Notes under the pieces: model-generated
Told to the model about the DNA's origin: nothing
Seen by the model: the letters and a program-made list of their open reading frames with translations, nothing else
The model's database searches: none
Shown here: positions 1-6,664 of the stretch, piece by piece
Layout of the letters: each line of letters starts with the position of its first letter
Position numbering within the stretch: position 1 is the first letter of the stretch
Origin: Zoogloeaceae bacterium
GTDB taxonomy: Bacteria > Pseudomonadota > Gammaproteobacteria > Burkholderiales > Rhodocyclaceae
DNA length: 7,806 bases
Assembly (NCBI GenBank): GCA_031281985.1
Contig: JAITEO010000145.1
Location: forward strand, 1-7,806
Direction: 5' to 3'
Translations under genes and position numbers: made by a program

Positions 1-2
1 TG

Positions 3-1082
3 ACCAACCAGATCGTCGGTCCGTGGATGTCGATGGTCGGCACCGTGCGCCGCGGCGCGCTCGAGGAATACGTCGAGGCCTGCGAGCGCGCGGTGCCGAT
101 GCCGGCGCACGCCATCGGCGGAAACCTCTCCTGCCTGGGCGAGCTGGCGCGCGCCGAACTGTATTTCGCGCGCGGCCACCTGAAGACGGCCGAGCAGTTC
201 GTCATGCTGACCCTGCAGAGGACGCGGGAGCGGAATCAATACGACATTCGCAACCGGGCGCTGCTGTACCTGCTGCGCATCGCGTTCGCGGAAGGGGATT
301 ATGCCAAGACCGAACAGGCGATCCGCGAACTGAAAAGACAGCTCGAAGTGCCCGACTATCCCGCGCGCTACCTCACCTACGATATCGTCATGGGATGGTA
401 CCGGCTGATGCTGGGCGAGCCGGAACTCGTCGCCGACTGGCTGAAGACCGATTTCGAGCAGGGCTCGACCTCGTCGTTCATCGAAGTCTTCGGCAATCGC
501 ATCAAGATGAGGTATTTCTTCCTGAACCGACAATACCACAAGCTGCTGGCTTTCCTGGAAGGGTGGCAGGAAGCGAAGCGCTACCTGTTCGGCCGGCTCT
601 ACGTCAAGACGCGGGAAGCCATCTGCCGCTACCAGATCAAGGATCGCGACGGCGCGCTCGCGAGCCTGCGCGAAGCCTGGGAGATGTGCCATGCCAACGA
701 GATCGTCAGCGTATTCGCCGAACTCGGCAAGGACATGCGCACGCTGACGACCGCGGCCCTGCGCGACAAGAACGCCGGCATCCCGCGCGATTGGCTGGAG
801 AACATCAACCGCAAATCGGCGACCTTTGCGAAACGGCAGCAGACCGTCATCGCCGCGTACCGGAAGGCCAACCACCTGGGGGACGAGATCAGGCTTTCGC
901 CGCGCGAGACGGAAGTGCTGGCCGACCTGTATCAGGGTCTGTCGCGCCCGGAAGTCGCCGTCGTGCGGAATCTTTCCATCAATACCGTCAAGCTCATCGT
1001 GAATACCCTGTACACCAAGCTCGGCGCCAACAACATTTCCGACATCATCCGCATCGCGGTGGAAAAAAAGCTGATTCGTTGA
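3..1082 (+). CDS. LuxR-family (MalT-like) transcriptional activator, C-terminal part (5' end outside window)
   Basis: The reading frame is open from base 3 with no stop, so the gene starts upstream and the internal Met codons at 27 and 33 are probably not the start. The visible ~359 residues are a mostly helical, Leu/Ala/Arg-rich region, as in the TPR-like sensor arm of MalT-type regulators. A typical LuxR helix-turn-helix closes the protein (bases about 894-1079). It begins LSPRETEVLADLYQG, has the recognition-helix segment SINTVKLIVNTLYTKLG, and ends IRIAVEKKLIR. LuxR-type HTH domains bind DNA as dimers. In MalT-like (LAL) members an N-terminal ATPase domain, which would lie off the window, controls activity. 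The protein ends naturally, six residues after the family's usual 'A.xKxLI' ending. Nothing shows that it controls the redox cluster downstream: a gene-poor junction and a recombinase remnant separate them. Family call firm; ligand and targets unknown. Confidence 0.88.
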   Translation, partial: TNQIVGPWMSMVGTVRRGALEEYVEACERAVPMPAHAIGGNLSCLGELARAELYFARGHLKTAEQFVMLTLQRTRERNQYDIRNRALLYLLRIAFAEGDYAKTEQAIRELKRQLEVPDYPARYLTYDIVMGWYRLMLGEPELVADWLKTDFEQGSTSSFIEVFGNRIKMRYFFLNRQYHKLLAFLEGWQEAKRYLFGRLYVKTREAICRYQIKDRDGALASLREAWEMCHANEIVSVFAELGKDMRTLTTAALRDKNAGIPRDWLENINRKSATFAKRQQTVIAAYRKANHLGDEIRLSPRETEVLADLYQGLSRPEVAVVRNLSINTVKLIVNTLYTKLGANNISDIIRIAVEKKLIR

Positions 1083-1456
1083 ACCTGAGAACTAAAATCC
1101 AAGCCGTAACTCTTTGATTAAAAAATAGGATTTCGAATACCCGCATTGGGGATGGACTCAAACATGGACTTATTCCTGTTCCTTGTCCGGCGGGTCTTTC
1201 GGCCAGTGTCCGCCTGAATCCATCGCCTTCCTGCGAGTGGGGAGAGTGTAATCCCAAAGCGATGAACTCGTCCGCCATGACTGGATCAGCTTTTATAAAA
1301 TTTGTCGATAAAGAATCGGGGGACGACGAAGATCGGATTTTTTATGGTTTTGAGGTTCGTATCGAGGTGACATGGCGGCTCCTTATCCAACCTTCAATAT
1401 AAACATCATTTATGTTAAATATAACATATTGAAAATATTGATATATTTTATTATTT
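1083..1456. other. Gene-free junction, GC falling towards its right end
   Basis: No convincing gene is visible here on either strand. The short minus-strand ORF across 1045-1278 overlaps the luxR end and resembles nothing I recognise. There is no clear GC hairpin plus T-run after the luxR stop codon. A weak GGCGG/CCGCC pair near 1180-1215 has a long loop. From about 1290 the composition becomes AT-rich, unlike the flanking coding DNA, which fits an old insertion scar or a promoter/attachment region. No tRNA cloverleaf was recognised. Confidence 0.5.
1393..1433. repeat. Nested AT-rich inverted repeats
   Basis: The outer arms TTCAATAT (1393-1400) and ATATTGAA (1426-1433) are perfect reverse complements. 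Inside or overlapping them, TATGTTA (1411-1417) pairs with TAACATA (1422-1428) across a 4-base loop, and AACAT (1402-1406) can pair with ATGTT (1412-1416). The structures are mutually exclusive because they share bases. The AT-rich DNA continues to about 1456. It could be a protein-binding site, a recombination site or chance symmetry in low-complexity AT DNA. It lies just upstream of the recombinase remnant. Confidence 0.5.
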
Positions 1457-1894
1457 ATGCTGCTACTTGTATCGCGAATTGGAATTAGGTCCTGGTACCG
1501 ATTCTTTTCGGAATCTCATCATGCCCCATCCCATATTTCACCTGACCCCCAAGCGGAACCCCAAGCGTCTGGCCCGTTCGTTCCCCAAGCCTTGTTGCTC
1601 GACACTCGCCTAAAACCCATGGAACGGAACGCCTGGACCTACATCCGGCAACGGCAGGTCTATGACGGACAGTGTAAGTGGGCCGGACTCTCCAACATGC
1701 ACGGTCTGCGGCATCGCTATGCACAGACGCGGTATGAAGTGCTGGCGGGATGGGCTGCGCCCAAGGCTGGCGGTCCCAGGGCAAACCAGCTTGATCCATT
1801 CCAACGCCAGAGCGATCGGCTCGCCCGGCAAGAGATCAGCCGTGAGCTTGGGCATGAGCGGATCGCGGTGACAACGGTTTACCTGGGGAATTAA
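1457..1894 (+). pseudogene. Tyrosine recombinase/integrase, C-terminal remnant
   Basis: Only the last third of a phage-type tyrosine recombinase is recognisable. From about residue 55 (base 1619, MERNAWTYIRQRQVYDG) the protein follows the C-terminal catalytic region of integrases common in proteobacterial islands. The box II signature MHGLRHRYAQTRY supplies His82 and Arg85. ISRELGHERIAVTTVYLG supplies the conserved His133 and the probable nucleophile Tyr142, nine residues later. The first catalytic Arg, the conserved Lys strand and the whole N-terminal DNA-binding domain are missing; full-length relatives are about 300 residues or more. Residues 1-54 of the open frame match nothing I know and contain short repeated DNA, so the left edge looks like a deletion junction. 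The gene is almost certainly inactive as a recombinase. It faces the end of the minus-strand redox cluster and suggests that the cluster, or an element next to it, was acquired horizontally. Confidence 0.8.
1547..1590. repeat. Three short CCCCAAGC repeats in 12-base phase
   Basis: CCCCAAGC occurs at 1547-1554, 1559-1566 and 1583-1590, so the starts are 12 and 24 bases apart. The first two copies extend to CCCCAAGCG. The unit expected at 1571 is degenerate. The repeats lie in the unrecognised upstream part of the integrase remnant. They may be a decayed protein-binding array or chance. Confidence 0.35.
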
Positions 1895-1939
1895 AAACTA
1901 AAACTCGACCATTCCAGCGTATAGATGAATGAAATGACT

Positions 1940-2224
<285 letters not shown>

Positions 2225-3625
2225 TCAGGCCGGGATCGGCGCGAATTGATAGGCGGCGGCCAGCAATCCGGCCACGGCGGTAAACAGCGGCAAGACGAAG
2301 GTCTGGCGTTCCGAATGACCGCGCCAGCGACGCAGCAGCCGTTGCGCGATCGAAATGCTCCAGATCAGCCCGGTCGACATGCCGGCGAGCCGCAGCCAGG
2401 GCAGGACGCGCCATGCGCTGACGCCGTTGTCCGCCAGGATGGAGAGCGAATATTCCATAGCGCCCAGTGCCAGTCCAATGCCGGAGAGCGGGATCAAGGC
2501 ATAGGCCAGCGCGTCGGCCAGCTTCTTCTGCCCACGTGCCGCAAACAACAAACCGGCGCCGACCAGCACGCCCAACGCGAACGTCATGCCGACGATACTC
2601 GCCAGAGCGGCGAGGGCGTCGATCAGATCGGCGTGCGCGCTCGCGCGCGAGAACAGCCATCGCGGAGCCTCGGCCTGCCAGAACGCCGTGTCCCCGATTC
2701 CATGCCGCAGCGCCGCCAGCAGTTGCCGATGCCATGCGCTGCCGTTCCAGTGCGCTACCGCATAAAGCAGTCCGATCAGCACGAACAGGATTCCAGCCGC
2801 TTCCCATCCCCGCACCTCCTCCGGTTCCAGCGTGGCGAGTTCCTCCCCCGGCCATCGCCAGGACAGGGCGACCGCCTGGCGATGGCCGCTGCAACGACCA
2901 CACATGTTGCATTTTTCATTGCTTTTCAGACGGCGCACGTCCAGGAGCGGCGGACAATCCACGCCGCCTGGCGCGGGACCGGGCGCTGCGTCCCAGGCGA
3001 CGCGATCCACCTTGAAGTGCAGCACGGCGCAGCGCGCCAGCAGCGAGAAGATGCCGGCTCCGGGACAGACGAAACGGCACCAGACCCGCTTGCCGCGGCC
3101 AAAGATCAACCCCGTGCAAAGCGAAGCCAGCGAGGTTCCGCCGATGATCAGCAGACTCATCGACGCCGAGTGAAAAGCGTCGATTGAGTGCTCGTAAAAG
3201 GTAATGAGGGAAAAAAGCAGCAAGGGGAGCGCCGGCTTGTACAACCAGCCCGGCACTTTCCGGCCTCGCCCGTGGCGGCTGGCGAATTCGGTGAGCGTAC
3301 CATCGGGACACAGGAGGCCGCACCAGAACTGGCCGAAGATCAACATGCTCAGGATCACGCCCGGCCACCACACTCCCCAGAAGAGCGCTTCCGCGAAGCG
3401 GGCCAGACTGTCGAACACGCCCGCGCGCACCTCGGTTTCCGGCAGGCAGGCCGGAATCACCAGCAGGAAAAGATAAACCGCGACGATGCTCCATTGCAGC
3501 TTGCGGATATGATCCTGTCGGCGTTGCAGCAGGTCGCCGAACGCCTTGGCGCGTTCCGGCGCGAAGACGCTGCCACCACGACGGGGAAAGACGATGAGTT
3601 GTTCGTGTTCCACGCGTGGATTCAA
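2225..3625 (-). CDS. Polytopic 4Fe-4S membrane protein, NapH/NosR/RdxA-like
   Basis: A 466-residue inner-membrane protein with about nine hydrophobic segments (roughly residues 45-61, 81-101, 130-146, 156-176, 277-291, 338-363, 371-395, 408-428, 441-461). The N-terminal four-helix half carries the family's twin motifs CGLLCPDG (Cys102/106) and CRFVCPGAG (Cys183/187). A cytoplasmic loop follows with DCPP (Cys224) and CNMCGRC (Cys239, 242, 245), enough for one more 4Fe-4S cluster. In NapH, NosR and related proteins such modules pass electrons between quinol and soluble redox partners. The additional C-terminal block of about four helices has no iron-sulfur motif, and I do not recognise it. The start is TTG at 3625: its bases overlap the HEAT gene's stop codon as TTGA, implying translational coupling. 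A GTG four codons later is an alternative, but neither has a good ribosome-binding site. Likely role: membrane electron entry or exit for the flavoprotein/ferredoxin pair (inference). Confidence 0.85.
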   Translation of the reverse strand: MNPRVEHEQLIVFPRRGGSVFAPERAKAFGDLLQRRQDHIRKLQWSIVAVYLFLLVIPACLPETEVRAGVFDSLARFAEALFWGVWWPGVILSMLIFGQFWCGLLCPDGTLTEFASRHGRGRKVPGWLYKPALPLLLFSLITFYEHSIDAFHSASMSLLIIGGTSLASLCTGLIFGRGKRVWCRFVCPGAGIFSLLARCAVLHFKVDRVAWDAAPGPAPGGVDCPPLLDVRRLKSNEKCNMCGRCSGHRQAVALSWRWPGEELATLEPEEVRGWEAAGILFVLIGLLYAVAHWNGSAWHRQLLAALRHGIGDTAFWQAEAPRWLFSRASAHADLIDALAALASIVGMTFALGVLVGAGLLFAARGQKKLADALAYALIPLSGIGLALGAMEYSLSILADNGVSAWRVLPWLRLAGMSTGLIWSISIAQRLLRRWRGHSERQTFVLPLFTAVAGLLAAAYQFAPIPA

Positions 3626-4596
3626 GGCTTGGCTCGCCAGGCATTCACGATGCGTTGCGCCGTCTTGCGCACATCGAGATCCGGATCGTCCGTCGCCAGT
3701 TTTTGTAACACCGGCAATACGGATGGGTCTCCGATCGCTTCCAAGGCATTCGCCGCTTCCTTACGCAAATTGCTCATCGTGTGCTCGAGCGCTTTCAACA
3801 GCGACGGAACGGCGGCCCGCGCCTCGAGCCGTCCCAGGACATCGGCGGCCTTGAGGCGGACTTGCCAGTACTTGTCCAGGGCAAGCGCCTCGATCAGTCC
3901 TGCAGCACTTTCCGGATCGAGCCGCTTGCCGAGCGTGACCGCCGCCGCCTCGCGCACCTCCCAGTCCTCGTCCCGCAAGGCGTCCAGCAGTGCCTTGCGC
4001 GCGACCGGCCGGGCGTCGTCCTGTGCAAAACCCAGCGCGCCGGCCGCCGCCTTGCGCACTTCCGGCGACGGGTCGATCACTCGCCCGGCGATCGCCGCGA
4101 TGGCCCGCGCGTCGCGCAAATAGGCCAGCACACCGATGGCTTCGCGCCGTACCCGGGGCAAGGGATCGTCCAATGCGGCGATCGCCGGGGTCAGCGCCGC
4201 CGGCTCGCGCAATTCGCGCAGGCCGCGCAGGATCGCCGCGCGCGAATCGCCCGCGGAAGAGGCCAATACCCTCACCAGCGCAGGTCCGCCCTCGCCGTCG
4301 CGCAATTCGGCCAGGGATGCCGCCGCGGCATGGCGCACGTCGGCGTCCGCATCGTCGAGCAGCGCCAGCAGACTCTCCACCGCCGGGAGCGCGCCGATGC
4401 CTTCGAGCGCCCGCGCTGCCTCCAGCCGCACCTCGGCGACCGGGTCGCGCGATGCGCGCAAGTAAACGGCAAGCCCTGCGCTGTCGAATTCGTCATTCAC
4501 TTCGCGCACCGCGATCCTGCGCACCGCCGGATCGTCGTCGGCAAGCCGCGCCCCCAGCCGGGAAGGGAGTTCGAAATCGGATTCTGCCCCGGCCAT
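3622..4596 (-). CDS. HEAT-repeat protein (ten ~31-residue units)
   Basis: A 324-residue soluble protein built almost entirely of HEAT/PBS-lyase-type helical repeats. The conserved 'DPxxxVRxxAxxxL' signature places Arg at residues 26, 57, 88, 119, 150, 181, 215, 247, 278 and 310, spaced 31 residues apart with three 32- or 34-residue exceptions. There is no signal peptide, membrane segment, catalytic motif or iron-sulfur motif. Repeats of this kind form a superhelical surface for protein-protein contacts. In phycobilin lyases they chaperone cofactor attachment, but no such activity is implied here. The start was set at ATG 4596, only 4 bases after the ferredoxin stop; an in-frame Met at 4686 would overlap the ferredoxin gene heavily and adds a Cys/Arg-rich, non-HEAT segment. 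Coupled at both ends to redox genes, it is probably a scaffold, assembly factor or regulatory subunit of the flavoprotein complex (inference). Confidence 0.88.
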   Translation of the reverse strand: MAGAESDFELPSRLGARLADDDPAVRRIAVREVNDEFDSAGLAVYLRASRDPVAEVRLEAARALEGIGALPAVESLLALLDDADADVRHAAAASLAELRDGEGGPALVRVLASSAGDSRAAILRGLRELREPAALTPAIAALDDPLPRVRREAIGVLAYLRDARAIAAIAGRVIDPSPEVRKAAAGALGFAQDDARPVARKALLDALRDEDWEVREAAAVTLGKRLDPESAAGLIEALALDKYWQVRLKAADVLGRLEARAAVPSLLKALEHTMSNLRKEAANALEAIGDPSVLPVLQKLATDDPDLDVRKTAQRIVNAWRAKP

Positions 4597-4600
4597 GGAC

Positions 4601-4837
4601 TCAGCGCACCAGGTAAGGCATTTCGACGCGAATCGCCTTGGTCGGGCAATCCTGCTGACACGGCAGGCAATACCAGCATTCGTCATAAGTCATCACGATC
4701 CTGCCGTGTTCGTCGAGTTTGAGGATGTCGGTCGGGCAGACGTCGATGCAGGTGCGGCACCCCTTGTCGGCGATGCACTTGTCGTGATCGACGAGGATCG
4801 ATACGGCAAAATCCGGGTCGTTTTTGGTCAGGCTCAT
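4601..4837 (-). CDS. AprB-like 2[4Fe-4S] ferredoxin, partner of the flavoprotein
   Basis: A 78-residue dicluster ferredoxin. Cluster one is bound by CIADKGCRTCIDVCP (Cys21, 27, 30, 34), with a C-x5-C spacing instead of the usual C-x2-C. Cluster two is bound by CWYCLPCQQDCP (Cys54, 57, 60, 64). The wide first spacing and the CWxCxxCxxxCP second motif resemble the N-terminal ferredoxin part of the adenylylsulfate reductase beta subunit (AprB). The long C-terminal tail with which AprB embraces AprA is absent; the protein stops soon after the second cluster. A strong ribosome-binding site, GAGGAG, lies 7 bases before ATG 4837. The gene starts 21 bases after the flavoprotein stop codon, so the two are co-transcribed. 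It is probably the immediate electron donor or acceptor of the flavoprotein, possibly as a tight subunit. Confidence 0.93.
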   Translation of the reverse strand: MSLTKNDPDFAVSILVDHDKCIADKGCRTCIDVCPTDILKLDEHGRIVMTYDECWYCLPCQQDCPTKAIRVEMPYLVR

Positions 4838-4845
4838 GGCGATGC

Positions 4846-4851
4846 TCCTCG
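4846..4851 (-). promoter_or_regulatory. Ribosome-binding site of the AprB-like ferredoxin
   Basis: On the minus strand GAGGAG lies 7 bases before the ATG at 4837, within the 21-base gap after the flavoprotein stop. It is one of the strongest Shine-Dalgarno sequences in the cluster and settles this start codon. Confidence 0.75.
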
Positions 4852-4858
4852 ATATCTT

Positions 4859-6583
4859 TCAGACCGGCGCGGTTTCCAGGCGCAACTCGTGGTAGGCGTT
4901 CCTTTCGGCGTCGCCGATGGGCACGATGTAATCGGGGACCGGGCGGGTGAAGAATTCGGGATTCCCCGCGGAAGTCTTGCGCACTTCGACGAAACAGTTC
5001 CAGCGCACGTCGTCGCGCTCGGGAAAATCGGTGCGGTAGTGATACAGGCCCCAGCGGCTTTCGGTGCGATACAGCGAAGCCAGCGCGGCCAGCTCGGCGC
5101 AATCGAGAATGGCGAAAACCTCCATGGCGCGCATCAGTTCGTGCGGGTTTTCGGCCTTAACGTGTTGGAGGTCCTCGCGGATTTCGGCGAAACGCGCAAG
5201 GCCGATTTCCATCTTGCGCGTAACCTTGGGCGGTTGCAGATAATCGTTGACCAGGCGCCGCAGCTTGTACTCGATCTTGGTGGCCTGCAAGCCGTTCTGC
5301 CGCAGGAGCGGAGCCAGAACGCGCGAGCGTTCGCGCTCCACCTGCTCCGCGTCATACTCGGGAAGCGCGAGTCCCTCCAGATAATCTACCGCGTCTTCGC
5401 CGGCGATCTGCCCGAACACCATCGCGCCGAGCATGTAGTTGTGCGCCACGTTGGCGAGATCGCCTGCCGCGTAGAGACCCGGTACCGTCGTGCGCGCGTG
5501 TTCGTCCACCCACACGCCCGAGGCGCTGTGGCCGCCGCACAGGCCGATTTCGGAGATGTACATCTCGACCAGGTCCTTGCGGTAATCGGTGCCGCGCCCC
5601 CAGTGGAACAGTCCGCGCGAGGGCCGTTCAGTGATGTGCAAGACGTTTTCGATGCGCTTGACGGTTTCATCGGCGAGGTGATCGAGTTTGAGGAAAACCG
5701 GGCCGTTGCCGCTCTCCAGTTCGCGCCAGAACTCGAACATCATCTGTCCGCTCCAGTAATCGCTCTTGATGAAGCGTTCTCCCCTGGCATTGACCGTGTA
5801 GCCGCCGAAAGGGCCGGTCACGTAGGCGCAGGCCGGACCGTTGTAGTCCTTGATCAGCGGATTGATCTGGAAACACTCCAGCCCGGACAGTTCCGCTCCC
5901 GCGTGATAGGCCATGCCGTAGCCGTCGCCCGCGTTGTTCGGGTTCTCGTAAGTGCCGAACAGATAGCCCGAGGCCGGCAGACCCAGGCGGCCCGCCGCGC
6001 CGGTGCACAACACCACCGCGCGTGCGCGCGCCACCACGAGATCTCCGGAACGTGAATCCAGTGCGACGGCTCCGGCGATGCGGCCATCCTTTCCGGTCAA
6101 CAGGCGTGTGGCGGTCAGGCGATTGGAAACCTCGACGCCCAGACGTTTGAGCTGGCGGAAAATCACCTTCTTGACGTTGTATCCCTCCGGCATGGGAAGG
6201 ACGTACGAACCCAGGTGATGCACCTTCTTGACCGCATAGTCGCCGGTTTCGTCCTTCTCGAATTTGACGCCCCAGTCGTCGAGCTCGCGGATCATCCCGT
6301 AGCTGCGTGTGGCGTAAGCCATGATCGTATGCTGGTTGACGATGCCGTCGTTGGCGATGGTGATTTCCCGAACGTATTGTTCCGGCGTCGCGTAACCGGG
6401 AATGATGGCGTTATTCACGCTGTCCATCCCCTCGGTGATCGCGCCGCAGCGCTTCACGTTGGCCTTGTCCAGCAGCAGCACGCGCAAGTCCGGCGCCTTG
6501 GCCTTGGCCTTGATCGCGGCGATCGGCCCGGCCGTGCCGCCGCCGATCACCAGAATGTCGGTCTCGATGTTTCTGGTTTCCAT
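4859..6583 (-). CDS. AprA-like FAD-dependent oxidoreductase (fumarate reductase/SDH flavoprotein superfamily)
   Basis: A 574-residue cytoplasmic flavoprotein. It opens with an FAD Rossmann motif, DILVIGGGTAGP (residues 9-20). The second FAD segment TTVPGLYAAGDLANVAHNYM lies at about 365-384, and the C-terminal helical domain has the family sequence SRWGLYHYRTDFPERDD (509-525). There is no signal peptide or Tat motif. In true succinate dehydrogenases and fumarate reductases a substrate-binding His lies in FQxHP; here the motif is FQINP (238-242), with Asn. The following IKDYNGPACAYV resembles the adenylylsulfate reductase alpha subunit (AprA) at the same place. With an AprB-like ferredoxin directly downstream, an AprAB-type two-electron oxidoreductase is likely, but the substrate is not evident and it should not be called APS reductase on this evidence. 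The start was chosen at ATG 6583 (METRNIETDI). Met codons at 6616 and 6646 would read through a palindromic element. Often auto-named 'fumarate reductase/succinate dehydrogenase flavoprotein'. Confidence 0.9.
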   Translation of the reverse strand: METRNIETDILVIGGGTAGPIAAIKAKAKAPDLRVLLLDKANVKRCGAITEGMDSVNNAIIPGYATPEQYVREITIANDGIVNQHTIMAYATRSYGMIRELDDWGVKFEKDETGDYAVKKVHHLGSYVLPMPEGYNVKKVIFRQLKRLGVEVSNRLTATRLLTGKDGRIAGAVALDSRSGDLVVARARAVVLCTGAAGRLGLPASGYLFGTYENPNNAGDGYGMAYHAGAELSGLECFQINPLIKDYNGPACAYVTGPFGGYTVNARGERFIKSDYWSGQMMFEFWRELESGNGPVFLKLDHLADETVKRIENVLHITERPSRGLFHWGRGTDYRKDLVEMYISEIGLCGGHSASGVWVDEHARTTVPGLYAAGDLANVAHNYMLGAMVFGQIAGEDAVDYLEGLALPEYDAEQVERERSRVLAPLLRQNGLQATKIEYKLRRLVNDYLQPPKVTRKMEIGLARFAEIREDLQHVKAENPHELMRAMEVFAILDCAELAALASLYRTESRWGLYHYRTDFPERDDVRWNCFVEVRKTSAGNPEFFTRPVPDYIVPIGDAERNAYHELRLETAPV

Positions 6584-6617
6584 GGAGTCGTTCCATTTCT
6601 TTGGTGTGAAAGACATG

Positions 6618-6644
6618 GGAGCGCGGGCATCTCGCCCGCGCTCC
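6618..6644. repeat. Perfect 11-bp-stem palindrome, REP-like, between gntR and the flavoprotein gene
   Basis: GGAGCGCGGGC (6618-6628), a 5-base loop, and GCCCGCGCTCC (6634-6644) form a perfect hairpin in either strand. It lies in the 81-base gap between the gntR stop (6665) and the flavoprotein start (6583). The T-run needed for an intrinsic terminator is absent on the minus strand, where CCATGTCTTTC follows. GC-rich 'GCGGGC-ATCTC-GCCCGC' palindromes recur as dispersed intergenic repeats in some proteobacterial genomes (from memory), so a REP-like element is the best guess. In the transcript it could trim or stabilise the mRNA and so separate regulator from enzyme expression. Confidence 0.7.
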
Positions 6645-6664
6645 ATCGTTTTGCCTTTCGTGAA

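Noticed and set aside
23..1117. Alternative frame of 364 codons across the luxR gene
   Set aside because: Arg-rich translation with no homology; the other frame has an intact LuxR helix-turn-helix.
1457..1894. Functional integrase gene
   Set aside because: The first catalytic Arg, the Lys strand and the N-terminal domain are missing; only the C-terminal part matches the family.
2246..4123. Plus-strand open frames opposite the membrane protein and HEAT genes
   Set aside because: Ser/Arg/Gln-rich translations typical of antisense GC-rich DNA, with no recognisable domains.
4595..6055. Long plus-strand open frame of 486 codons opposite the flavoprotein gene
   Set aside because: It mirrors the flavoprotein and ferredoxin genes in high-GC DNA, lacks family motifs and has no good ribosome-binding site; the minus-strand proteins are clear.
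4859..6583. Assignment as genuine adenylylsulfate reductase (aprA) with dissimilatory sulfur metabolism
   Set aside because: The partner ferredoxin lacks the AprB tail, no sat, qmo or dsr genes are visible, and the context is a transporter plus a UTRA regulator; only AprA-like is justified.
6618..6644. Intrinsic terminator after gntR
   Set aside because: The stem is strong, but the minus strand continues CCATGTCTTTC without a T-run, so a REP-like repeat is more likely.
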